In this document: positions 1 through 5,847 of the stretch, in pieces
How positions within the stretch are numbered: the stretch's first letter is position 1
Layout of the letters: the number at the start of each line of letters is the position of its first letter
Assembly (NCBI GenBank): GCA_011391835.1
Contig: JAABPS010000168.1
Span: 1 to 6,364 of the forward strand
Source: Desulfobacteraceae bacterium
GTDB lineage: Bacteria; Desulfobacterota; Desulfobacteria; Desulfobacterales; JAABPS01
Reading direction: 5' to 3'
Length of the DNA: 6,364 nt
Position numbers and translations under genes: made by a program
Notes under the pieces: generated by a model
What the model saw: only the letters and a program-made list of their open reading frames with translations
Told to the model about the DNA's origin: nothing
Databases searched by the model: none

Positions 1-1003
1 GTCTGAAGCTTATAACGGCTTCATCAATAATTCTTTCACCTTTTACAGCCTCTTTGTTTCTATCCTCAAGATTTTCATCAATAACACCTTTTAAATCGTC
101 TATGTCATAGACATACGCATTGTTCAGTTTGTTTATTTCAGGATCAATATCCCTTGGAACTGCAATATCAATAAAGAAAAGCGGGCGATTCTTCCTGCCG
201 GGCATTATATGTTTAACCTGCTCTTTGGTAACTATTATGTCAGGAGAACCGGTTGAACTTATTATAATATCAACCTGTAAAATGTAACCGGGAATCTCTT
301 CGAACCTTATGGGGCTGCCGCGGAATTTCCTCGCAAGTTCAACACCATTCTTAAATGTCCTGTTTGCAACAAATATTTCTTTAACCCTGTTTTTGAGCAG
401 ATGCTCAATCGCAAGTTCGGCCATCTCCCCTGCACCAATCAGCAGTACTTTTTTCCCCTCAAGCTGCCCGAATATTTTCCTGGCCAGTTCGATTGCGGCA
501 TAGCTGATTGAAACGGCATGATCACCAATTCCTGTTTCTGTTCTTATTCTTTTCGCCGTAAAAAAAGTTCTGTGAAGAAGCCTGTTTAAAATAACTCCGG
601 AGGTTTTTCTTTTTGTCGCAGTAAAATAAGCCTCTTTTATTTGACCAAGAATCTGAGGTTCTCCGACCATCATTGAATCTAGGCTAGATGCCACTCTGAA
701 TATATGCCGGACAGCTTCATCTCCTTCGTGGATATATATCGAGTGCTCGAACTTAGAAACAGGCACATTTTTAAATTCTGAAAGATGCCTTTTGGCTGTT
801 TCAACAGCATCCGTTTTATCGCCTGCCGCCATCAGAAATTCTATACGGTTGCATGTCGAAAACAAAACAACTTCATTCACTGAAGACGATGCCTTTATGG
901 CATCAAGCATGGCCGCCGTTTCTTCTTTTGAAACAGATAGACGCTCTCTTATTTCAATTGGAGCGGTTTTATGATTTAATCCTAGTAATATTATTTCAAC
1001 CAT
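1..1003 (-). CDS. hemA: Glutamyl-tRNA reductase (partial, 3' end outside window)
   Basis: This enzyme reduces the glutamate on glutamyl-tRNA(Glu) to glutamate-1-semialdehyde with NADPH, the first committed step of C5-pathway tetrapyrrole synthesis in the cytoplasm. I read 334 codons without a stop from ATG at 1003. The N-terminus reads MVEIILLGLNHKTAP, the family's usual opening. The catalytic cysteine is Cys51 in FSTCNR. The catalytic domain continues through GEPQILGQIKEAY (about 114-126), and the Rossmann NADPH site is VLLIGAGEMAE (about 186-196). The visible end contains FFIDIAVPRDIDP and YDIDDL, so only the C-terminal dimerisation region, roughly 90-110 residues, is missing. No good ribosome binding site precedes the ATG; an in-frame TTG three codons upstream is a less likely start. 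It follows ccsA by 42 bases, so it is probably cotranscribed with it. Identity is very secure. Confidence 0.96.
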   Translation of the reverse strand, partial: MVEIILLGLNHKTAPIEIRERLSVSKEETAAMLDAIKASSSVNEVVLFSTCNRIEFLMAAGDKTDAVETAKRHLSEFKNVPVSKFEHSIYIHEGDEAVRHIFRVASSLDSMMVGEPQILGQIKEAYFTATKRKTSGVILNRLLHRTFFTAKRIRTETGIGDHAVSISYAAIELARKIFGQLEGKKVLLIGAGEMAELAIEHLLKNRVKEIFVANRTFKNGVELARKFRGSPIRFEEIPGYILQVDIIISSTGSPDIIVTKEQVKHIMPGRKNRPLFFIDIAVPRDIDPEINKLNNAYVYDIDDLKGVIDENLEDRNKEAVKGERIIDEAVISFR

Positions 1004-1045
1004 ATATATCAAACATACTAAACTTGTTTCAGCTTTTTGAACACG

Positions 1046-1864
1046 TTATTTTGTAAATACTCCATGATGCCCTTTTAAAAGAAAATTCACCCCAAAAAGA
1101 GTAAACAAAACAACAGCGAATCCAATTATGGCCATTGTAGCGGCTTTTTTACCTCTCCAGCCGACAGTAAGACGTCCGTGAAGAATCGCGGCATACAACA
1201 GCCAGGTAATACCGGACCAGACCTCCTTTGGATCCCAACCCCAGAATCTTCCCCAGACAGACTTGGCATAAATAAATCCGGTAATAAGTCCTACCGTAAG
1301 CAGTGTAAAACCGGTTGCGATGCAGGCATAACCTGTACTGTCAAGAAGATCGAGTGAAGGAAGACGTTTATAAAAAAATCCGTGCTTTTTCCCCTTAATC
1401 GCATTTTCCTGAGCAATATAAAGAAGCCCTACTCCACAAGCCAGGGCAAAGGCCGCATGGCCCACAAAAATTGAAACCACGTGCACTATAAGCCATATGC
1501 TGTTGAAAATGCCCTGGGTATCAACAGTTTTGCCTGGCACAAGTAAAGATGCCACAACGCAGGCAGCCGCAAGAAGGGCTGCATATCCGCCCAGAACCTT
1601 TACCTGAAATCTGTATTGAAAAACAAAAAAAACCCCGGCAACAGCCCAGCCTGCAACAAGGAGTGTTTCGTGCAGATTCCTTGCTGGTATCTGCCCTGTT
1701 TTTGCATAATAATAGCCAATCATAACCGAATTACATAAAAAGCCCGTTGCCAGAAAAACCTGTCCCAGTCTATGAAAATACTCTTTCTGGAAGAAAAGAT
1801 ATAAAATATACCCGACCGAGCTCAAGACGTATAGCAAACTGGTTACAGTAATAAGGTTATCCAT
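1046..1864 (-). CDS. ccsA: System II cytochrome c assembly protein CcsA (CcsB/ResC/HemX-like)
   Basis: This integral membrane protein belongs to the haem-handling family that, in System II, carries haem across the cytoplasmic membrane for attachment to apocytochromes c. The 272 residues hold about eight hydrophobic segments, roughly 3-23, 37-54, 68-86, 91-109, 121-137, 138-152, 178-200 and 241-263, with a shorter one near 217-230. The diagnostic tryptophan-rich WWD motif is at 204-216 (WGRFWGWDPKEVW). Candidate haem-ligand histidines are His128, His136, His229 and His266/267. The length fits the short CcsA/HemX form, not a CcsB-CcsA fusion. No ccs1/resB partner is visible in the window. It is directly upstream of hemA. 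In Bacillus a HemX protein of this family is encoded beside hemA and influences the reductase, so a role in haem supply is also possible. The start at 1864 has only a weak purine-rich sequence upstream. Confidence 0.92.
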   Translation of the reverse strand: MDNLITVTSLLYVLSSVGYILYLFFQKEYFHRLGQVFLATGFLCNSVMIGYYYAKTGQIPARNLHETLLVAGWAVAGVFFVFQYRFQVKVLGGYAALLAAACVVASLLVPGKTVDTQGIFNSIWLIVHVVSIFVGHAAFALACGVGLLYIAQENAIKGKKHGFFYKRLPSLDLLDSTGYACIATGFTLLTVGLITGFIYAKSVWGRFWGWDPKEVWSGITWLLYAAILHGRLTVGWRGKKAATMAIIGFAVVLFTLFGVNFLLKGHHGVFTK

Positions 1865-1896
1865 CTGTCACACCGCTCTATATATTAATCCGGTTT

Positions 1897-2085
1897 TAAT
1901 TAGTGTCCATCCGGAATCAAATTAAAGACACTATAGCGTTTCCAATTCGGAAATAGGCAATTTTGGGCAAGCTCAAGGAAATCAAGGGATTGCGCGGAGG
2001 CATACGCATTGTATGGCGCACAAGAAATCCCGCAGATTGACGCCGAGATCGCACAAAAGGGCCATTTCCGGATGGAAACTAGTTA
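1897..2085. repeat. MITE-like element with 20-bp terminal inverted repeats
   Basis: The 20 bases at 1897-1916 (TAATTAGTGTCCATCCGGAA) and those at 2066-2085 (TTCCGGATGGAAACTAGTTA) are inverted copies, matching at 18 of 20 positions. Between them lie smaller hairpins: TTTCC/GGAAA at 1939-1953, CATAC/GTATG at 2001-2015, and GGGATT/AATCCC flanking the latter at 1986-1991 and 2026-2031. No convincing gene fits inside the 189 bp. The layout resembles a non-autonomous miniature element or a REP-like repeat. I see no clear target-site duplication. The inverted repeats are directly seen; mobility is inferred. The left end lies about 30 bases upstream of the ccsA start, so it may affect ccsA expression or carry an aroF terminator. 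Confidence 0.6.
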
Positions 2086-2144
2086 CTTCAGCCTTCAGTC
2101 TTTAATTTACCTTGTTACGGATTTCGCGCTTCGAATTTCTTCCA

Positions 2145-2180
2145 CCTTGAACACTTGAACCCTCGAATCCTTGAACCCTT
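2145..2180. repeat. Degenerate CTTGAACCC short repeats
   Basis: A short run of related units sits downstream of aroF: CTTGAACA (2146), CTTGAACCC (2154), the variant TCGAATC (2163) and CTTGAACCC again (2170). The units are directly visible. They do not form a CRISPR or a hairpin. I recall similar strings between genes in Desulfobacterales, but this is not verified. Confidence 0.55.
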
Positions 2181-2186
2181 TTACTA

Positions 2187-2220
2187 ACTATTCACAGTTC
2201 ACTATTCACTATCCACTTAT
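2187..2220. repeat. Heptanucleotide TTCACTA tandem repeats at the aroF 3' end
   Basis: A 7-base period runs up to the aroF stop codon: TTCACAG (2191), TTCACTA (2198), TTCACTA (2205), then the degenerate TCCACTT (2212). Such a tract may vary in copy number by slippage. No terminator hairpin for aroF is visible in this stretch. Confidence 0.6.
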
Positions 2221-3231
2221 TCATTCTTTGCTGAACACCTCATATATAGCCCTCACCTGCCTGCATAGCGTCTCGAACTGGTGTGGATAAAGAGACTGGG
2301 CGCCATCGCTCATCGCCTCTTCAGGAGCGTGATGCACTTCAACCATAAGGCCGTGAGCCTCTGCCGCCACTGCCGCACGGCTTAAAGGTATAACCTGATC
2401 TCTGCGACCCGCAGCATGGCTCGGATCAATTATTATCGGAAGATGACTTTCTTTTTTTACTACAGGAATAGCCGAGAGATCCAGGGTGTTGCGACTGTGA
2501 TGTGAAAAAGTCCTGACACCTCTTTCGCATAAAACCACCTTCGAATTTCCGCCTTCAAGAATATATTCCGCTGCCATCAGAAATTCTTCTATCGTAGCCG
2601 CCATTCCGCGTTTGAGAAGAACGGGTCTTGATGATTTTCCCGCGCGCCGCAAAAGACTGAAATTCTGCATATTACGGGTTCCGATCTGCAGCATGTCCGC
2701 GTAATCTTCTACCATATCAAAATGATCAAGATCCATGACCTCGGTCACAACAGGCAAACCTGTTGTTTCGCGGACTTCTGCAAGTATTTTCAGTCCTTCT
2801 TCACCAAGTCCCTGGAAAGAATATGGTGAAGTTCTGGGTTTAAAAGCCCCCCCCCTGAAAATGTGCGCTCCGGCGCTTTTGACATGCGCGGCTATGGTTA
2901 GGGCCTGGTTTCTGCTTTCGATTGCGCATGGACCCGCAATTATAGCAAGGTAGCCGTTTCCGATTGGCACATCCCCGACTCGGACGATCGTGCTTTCATG
3001 CTGAATTTCACGACTCACAAGCTTATACGGTTTTGTGACAGGTATGGCTTCCTTTACTCCTGGAAGTCCCATTACAACGGAAGCGTCAACAGGCCCACTG
3101 TTGTTTAATATGCCGATCGAAACCCTGTCTCCGCCCGGGATAGATCGTGCAGTGTATCCTCTTGCCTCAATCGAAGTGATAACAGCATCGATCTCTTCCT
3201 TTGTAGCCTTTTTATTCATTACAACAAGCAT
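2221..3231 (-). CDS. aroF: 3-deoxy-7-phosphoheptulonate (DAHP) synthase, type I-beta
   Basis: This enzyme condenses phosphoenolpyruvate with erythrose 4-phosphate to DAHP, the first step of the shikimate pathway to Phe, Tyr and Trp. The 336 residues comprise an N-terminal ferredoxin-like (ACT-like) regulatory domain, about 1-70, and a TIM-barrel catalytic domain, about 85-336. Signatures include GPCAIES (100-106), FRGGAFKPRTSPYSFQG (125-141), QIGTRNMQN (182-190), LLKRG (205-209) and IIDPSHAAG (267-275). The metal ligands Cys102, His272, Glu298 and Asp309 fall at the same numbers I recall for the Thermotoga maritima enzyme, whose N-terminal domain mediates feedback inhibition. The start is fixed by AAGGAGG at 3246-3240, eight bases before the ATG. 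The gene is preceded by what looks like an aromatic-responsive attenuator with its own promoter. Nine consecutive G (plus-strand C at 2847-2855) encode part of the conserved RGGA sequence. Confidence 0.97.
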   Translation of the reverse strand: MLVVMNKKATKEEIDAVITSIEARGYTARSIPGGDRVSIGILNNSGPVDASVVMGLPGVKEAIPVTKPYKLVSREIQHESTIVRVGDVPIGNGYLAIIAGPCAIESRNQALTIAAHVKSAGAHIFRGGAFKPRTSPYSFQGLGEEGLKILAEVRETTGLPVVTEVMDLDHFDMVEDYADMLQIGTRNMQNFSLLRRAGKSSRPVLLKRGMAATIEEFLMAAEYILEGGNSKVVLCERGVRTFSHHSRNTLDLSAIPVVKKESHLPIIIDPSHAAGRRDQVIPLSRAAVAAEAHGLMVEVHHAPEEAMSDGAQSLYPHQFETLCRQVRAIYEVFSKE

Positions 3232-3312
3232 CTCTAAATCCTCCTTGAGAAACCCTTAATCCGGTTGCAGATTACCCGGTTGCGCTGTATTTTTCTTCAC
3301 CTAAAAACAAAA

Positions 3313-3350
3313 AAGGATCGCAAGCTTTTTGAGGTCTGCCCGCGATCCTT
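3313..3350 (-). terminator. Attenuator terminator hairpin upstream of aroF
   Basis: On the minus strand, AAGGATCGCGGGC (3350-3338) pairs with GCTTGCGATCCTT (3325-3313). This gives 13 contiguous pairs, two of them G-U, around a 12-base loop. The U-rich tail follows at once (TTTT at 3313-3310 side, then GTTTTT). It lies after the leader ORF and about 80 bases before the aroF ATG, so it would stop aroF transcription before the gene. On the plus strand the same stem is followed by ACTTTTTTTT, so it may work in both directions, but no plus-strand gene ends here. Confidence 0.82.
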
Positions 3351-3404
3351 ACTTTTTTTTAAATACCATTCAATTATTAAATAACGAAATCCTCGGCAAA
3401 CCCC
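3331..3404 (-). promoter_or_regulatory. Candidate antiterminator pairing in the aroF leader
   Basis: On the minus strand, GGGGTTTGCC (3404-3395), inside the leader ORF, can pair with GGCAGACCTC (3340-3331). This makes ten contiguous pairs including two G-U. The downstream partner includes the top three bases (GGC) of the terminator's 5' arm and most of its loop, so the two structures compete. A ribosome held at the Tyr-Trp-Cys-Trp codons would leave 3404-3395 free; one reaching the stop codon would largely cover it. The pairing is read from the sequence; the switching mechanism is inferred. Confidence 0.6.
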
Positions 3405-3472
3405 TCCCTGCTGTTTTTCCGTCGCCAGCACCAGTAAAAATTCTGAATTATAAAATATTCAACGATAGTCAT
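3377..3472 (-). CDS. Aromatic-rich leader peptide of aroF (attenuator)
   Basis: A 31-codon ORF (ATG at 3472, TAA at 3379-3377) ends about 145 bases before aroF. It has EYF at residues 5-7 and NFYWCW at 11-16, so seven of its first sixteen codons are aromatic, including both Trp codons. The remainder (RRKNSREG, then FAEDFVI) carries the segment that can form the antiterminator. It is followed by a U-tailed hairpin and aroF, the arrangement of a ribosome-mediated attenuator such as the trp or phe leaders. The mix of Phe, Tyr and Trp codons suggests general aromatic starvation sensing, fitting for DAHP synthase. A weakness is the ribosome binding site: the only AAGG lies about 14 bases upstream of the ATG, farther than ideal. 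No promoter for an independent function is needed. Confidence that it is a translated leader is fairly high but untested. Confidence 0.78.
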   Translation of the reverse strand: MTIVEYFIIQNFYWCWRRKNSREGFAEDFVI

Positions 3473-3511
3473 TTGTCTTGAAAAACCTTTTTTTTGCCGA
3501 TTTTTGTTCAA

Positions 3512-3539
3512 GTTATCGGAATAACCTGCCGATTGTCAA
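3512..3539 (-). promoter_or_regulatory. Promoter of the aroF leader transcript, with overlapping palindrome
   Basis: On the minus strand a perfect -35 box, TTGACA (3539-3534), is followed after 16 bases by GATAAC (3517-3512), a 4 of 6 match to the -10 consensus. This would start transcription near 3505, about 30 bases ahead of the leader ATG. Around the -10, AGGTTAT-TCCG-ATAACTT forms an imperfect inverted repeat (6 of 7 positions), which could be a repressor site or chance. It implies aroF is transcribed separately from larE. Confidence 0.6.
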
Positions 3540-3540
3540 G

Positions 3541-3648
3541 ATATATTTGCATCTTAATCATCACCTGGTCTTCACGCGCAGCATGGATGAAGCGCAACGA
3601 AGACACGATAGTGAAGCATAAGCGCTAATCGGGCTTTTTACGAAGCCG
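3541..3648. repeat. Hairpin-rich intergenic repeat after larE
   Basis: This spacer holds GTCTTC (3568-3573) with its inverted copy GAAGAC (3599-3604), nested GCGC pairs, an AGCGCT palindrome (3621-3626), and a small hairpin GGCTT/AAGCC (3632-3636, 3643-3647) directly behind the larE stop. The last could help end larE transcription but lacks a U tract. The word GATGAAGCGCAAC (3586-3598) recurs with one change at 4558-4570 upstream of larE, suggesting a dispersed repeat family. No gene is seen here. Confidence 0.45.
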
Positions 3649-4455
3649 TCATCTGTTCATGCTTCCCTGGATATACCCCTCAAGATCCATTGAAACATAC
3701 AAGTATCCGGCACTTTTGATTTTTTCAACCACCAAATCTCTTGTTTTCTCAACCGCCATCCTATCAAAATCATTCTTTACCAGTTCAATTCTTGCAAGAT
3801 TGCCATGATGCCGGACACGGCAGCCGGTAAAACCAAGATCAATCAATGCATTTTCGGCCTCTTCAATCATTTTCAAACTTTCAATCGTGATAGCAGTACC
3901 ATAGGGTATTCTTGTTGCAAGACATGCCATAGCCGGTTTATTCCATGTTTCAAGCAGCATGCTTTTTGAAAGATCACGTATATTCTGCTTTGAAAGTCCG
4001 GCATCTATCATGGGAGCAACAATGCGAAGCTCTGAGGCGGCTGAAAATCCAGGACGGAAATCGTCGAGATCATCGGTATTTGCGCCATGAACAATCTCAC
4101 CTATTCCCGCTTTAGAAGCAGCCTCTTTCATCTTCGGAAAAAGATTTTTTTTACAAATATAACACCTGTTCCTGTTATTAGCGGTAAATTCAGGAAGACC
4201 CATTTCATCTGATTGAATCACGATATGTTTTATACCGTAATTCATGGCCAACTTACCTGCAAACTCTGTTTCCCTTGCCGGATGAACCGGTGATTTTGCA
4301 GTAACGGCTGCAACATTTTCACCCAAGACTTCGTGAGCAACGGCAAGCAAGAACGTGCTGTCTGCACCTCCGGAAAAAGCAACAGCAAGAGATTTGAAAT
4401 TTCTCAGGATTGAAACAAGTCTCTCTTTTTTAACTTTAAGATCGTCGTTATTCAT
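3649..4455 (-). CDS. larE: LarE-family ATP-dependent sulfur transferase, probable Fe-S type
   Basis: LarE proteins adenylylate the pyridinium dinucleotide made by LarB and supply sulfur for the nickel-pincer cofactor of lactate racemase and related enzymes. The 268 residues carry the PP-loop SGGADS (28-33) of N-type ATP pyrophosphatases, GANTDDLDDFRPG (124-136), the family motif MACLATRIPYG (176-186), and VRHHGNLARIE (214-224). Cys178 corresponds to the sacrificial cysteine (Cys176) of the Lactobacillus enzyme. Two more cysteines at 98 and 101 (RCYICKK) give the three-cysteine set reported for LarE enzymes that bind a [4Fe-4S] cluster and are therefore not consumed. No larB, larC or larA is in the window, so the end use of the cofactor is unknown. 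The ribosome site is weak (AAAAGAG abutting the ATG). Confidence 0.92.
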   Translation of the reverse strand: MNNDDLKVKKERLVSILRNFKSLAVAFSGGADSTFLLAVAHEVLGENVAAVTAKSPVHPARETEFAGKLAMNYGIKHIVIQSDEMGLPEFTANNRNRCYICKKNLFPKMKEAASKAGIGEIVHGANTDDLDDFRPGFSAASELRIVAPMIDAGLSKQNIRDLSKSMLLETWNKPAMACLATRIPYGTAITIESLKMIEEAENALIDLGFTGCRVRHHGNLARIELVKNDFDRMAVEKTRDLVVEKIKSAGYLYVSMDLEGYIQGSMNR

Positions 4456-4517
4456 CTCTTTTTATTCCGCTTAGTGTTTCTTCGTTGTTTATAGCCTATT
4501 ATGATAGTCGCGCGGAT

Positions 4518-4572
4518 CTTGAGTGATGAAGCGTAGAAGTACGCTGCAATGACAAATGATTAAGCGCAACAC
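4518..4572. repeat. Dispersed-repeat fragment with small hairpin
   Basis: In the 236-base divergent spacer between larE and the next gene, AGCGTA (4530-4535) and TACGCT (4540-4545) form a perfect 6-bp hairpin with a GAAG loop. It is followed by GATTAAGCGCAAC (4558-4570), which matches 3586-3598 at 12 of 13 positions. It looks like a degraded copy of an intergenic repeat; no function is evident. Confidence 0.4.
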
Positions 4573-4605
4573 ACCAGAATGAATTTTTAAAGCCGACAAA
4601 AACTG

Positions 4606-4634
4606 TTTACAAAATTGCACACATATCTTATATA
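4606..4634 (+). promoter_or_regulatory. Candidate promoter for the 4692 gene
   Basis: TTTACA (4606-4611) and TATATA (4629-4634) are separated by 17 bases, in an AT-rich stretch that also contains TATAAT at 4643-4648 without a spaced -35 box. It lies 58 bases before the ATG. The match is moderate and AT-richness makes chance likely. Confidence 0.4.
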
Positions 4635-4691
4635 AAATTTATTATAATTTCTCAACAGATGTTGGATTAATGCATCTGAAAGGATACAATC

Positions 4692-5330
4692 ATGGGAAAT
4701 AAAACAAAAACGATTATATTTATTGTCGTTGCCGTATTAATTTCGATAGCCTTGTTTACCAGCCATTCGAACAAGGACAATTACTTCGTAAAATATGAAG
4801 ATGGGGCGGTCGAGATATGGAAAGGAAGATTTTCTCCGCTCGGCAGGGAACACTTTATCACAATGCCCGGAGCCCAACCGCCAAATCCCGTAAAAGAAAC
4901 ATACTCGCGTGAAGAAGTTTTTCCATTAATAGCAAAATACTATATTGACAAGGCTGACGCAGTCCCTGATGTTCCAGACCTACCTGATTTTGAAGTCATT
5001 AGAACTTACCTGAACAAATCACTCACTTACGCAATCACACCTGATATCCAGGAAGAAGCCCGCAAACGCTTAAACAAAATAGACAGAATGGTGCTTCTCT
5101 ACAAAGCTGATATTGCTGCAAACAAAGATGCCATACCCGAACTCAAAACCGCTCTTGAATATTTAAACAGGGCAAATACTCTCGCTCCGGATGAGATGGA
5201 ATTGGGACTTATTCAACTGAAAATTGATTCGATCAGGACAAGAATGGCAGAACTCGAAACGGAACAGCAGGCAGGAGCACAAAATCAAAATCAGCCGGAC
5301 GTTAAACCTCAGGCCAAACCGGTAAAATAA
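4692..5330 (+). CDS. Membrane-anchored protein of unknown function
   Basis: I do not recognise a named family. The 212-residue protein starts with a Lys-rich N-terminus and one hydrophobic segment (about 7-23), best read as an uncleaved membrane anchor with the rest outside the cytoplasm. After it comes YFVKYEDGAVEIWKGRFSPLG (start 31, key residues Y, G, W, K, G, F), which looks like a small conserved domain. The region 75-190 is predicted mainly helical by eye; ALEYLNRANTLAPDE (154-168) resembles a tetratricopeptide-type helix pair. The last 22 residues are rich in Gln, Pro and Ala and probably disordered. The start is supported by AAAGGA at 4679-4684, seven bases before the ATG. It is divergent from larE and has no close neighbour, so context gives no function. 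It is a genuine gene by length, start signal and composition. Confidence 0.85.
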   Translation: MGNKTKTIIFIVVAVLISIALFTSHSNKDNYFVKYEDGAVEIWKGRFSPLGREHFITMPGAQPPNPVKETYSREEVFPLIAKYYIDKADAVPDVPDLPDFEVIRTYLNKSLTYAITPDIQEEARKRLNKIDRMVLLYKADIAANKDAIPELKTALEYLNRANTLAPDEMELGLIQLKIDSIRTRMAELETEQQAGAQNQNQPDVKPQAKPVK

Positions 5331-5570
5331 GATTCTTCTCTCAATTGGTTCGTCTGGCTGTTTTTACGCTCCTGATGCTGTACATTATTCAGCCAAATCA
5401 TCAATTGCAAATAATTACAGTTTATACATAATTCGCTTTTCCCGATAATAAAAAATATTTTACACAAGCCTTCAATATAACTTATTTTATATAAATATTG
5501 GAATAATTACCAGGCAATCTGAATCTCAGATCTTTCATGAACTGGATATTAATATTACAGGTATTAATTG
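5331..5570. other. AT-rich intergenic gap, no gene seen
   Basis: No plausible coding region is present. TGGCTG (5355-5360) and CAGCCA (5390-5395) are inverted copies 29 bases apart and might form a weak terminator for the preceding gene, without a clear U tract after the stem. ATCTGA/TCAGAT (5517-5522, 5526-5531) is a perfect 6-bp hairpin with a 3-base loop. TTAATA/TATTAA (5549-5554, 5562-5567) is an operator-like inverted repeat. Confidence 0.5.
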
Positions 5571-5613
5571 TTATGAGCATAAAATGAGGATTTAAAACCT
5601 TCAAACTGATATA

Positions 5614-5817
5614 ATGAATAGTCTTAATTGGATTGGTTTGATAGCAGGAATAATTGGATGTGGTTGTTTCGGCTTAATAGGCTTTAAACGATCAGATTGG
5701 TGGGGCTCTGCGAAAAGCGTAATGGATGAGCTTGATTTGGCTGAAAAACGATTTGTAAAAATTGGAATTATTTCTCTCCTTATTTCTTTATTGTTTTTCG
5801 TAGTTGCCAACATATGA
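5614..5817 (+). CDS. Small two-helix membrane protein, unknown function
   Basis: A 67-residue ORF has two clear hydrophobic helices, about 4-24 (Gly/Ile-rich, ending near GLIGF) and 47-67 (IGIISLLISLLFFVVANI), joined by a charged loop with RSDWWGS and DELDLAEKRF. This regular membrane-hairpin layout favours a real protein over chance. Against it, no ribosome binding site stands at a useful distance; the nearest GAGGA is over 20 bases upstream. I recognise no family. An opposite-strand ORF covers the same bases but encodes a basic, low-quality sequence. It is followed 30 bases later by an attC-like hairpin on the same strand, the arrangement of an integron gene cassette, and such cassettes often carry small proteins of unknown function. 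Confidence 0.55.
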   Translation: MNSLNWIGLIAGIIGCGCFGLIGFKRSDWWGSAKSVMDELDLAEKRFVKIGIISLLISLLFFVVANI

Positions 5818-5847
5818 TGTGTTTTATCATAACCTGTTAAAGGAAGG

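Noticed and set aside
309..1056. Several plus-strand ORFs of 60-67 codons
   Set aside because: They are antisense to hemA, which reads through the whole stretch with family motifs; their compositions (Ser-rich) are typical of antisense shadows.
2145..2220. CRISPR array
   Set aside because: Units are only 7-9 bases with no unique spacers of 25-40 bases.
2735..3259. Plus-strand ORFs of 72 and 74 codons
   Set aside because: Both are antisense to the well-supported aroF frame and show no domain.
3301..3360. Terminator of larE
   Set aside because: A stem with U tract on the minus strand would serve this, but it lies about 300 bases past the larE stop and beyond a strong promoter-like sequence and the leader ORF, so an attenuator role fits better. 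Read-through from larE may still end here.
3313..3472. T-box riboswitch or TRAP-binding leader as an explanation for the aroF leader
   Set aside because: I see no T-box consensus and no array of spaced GAG/UAG triplets, whereas an aromatic-rich leader ORF plus competing stems explains the region.
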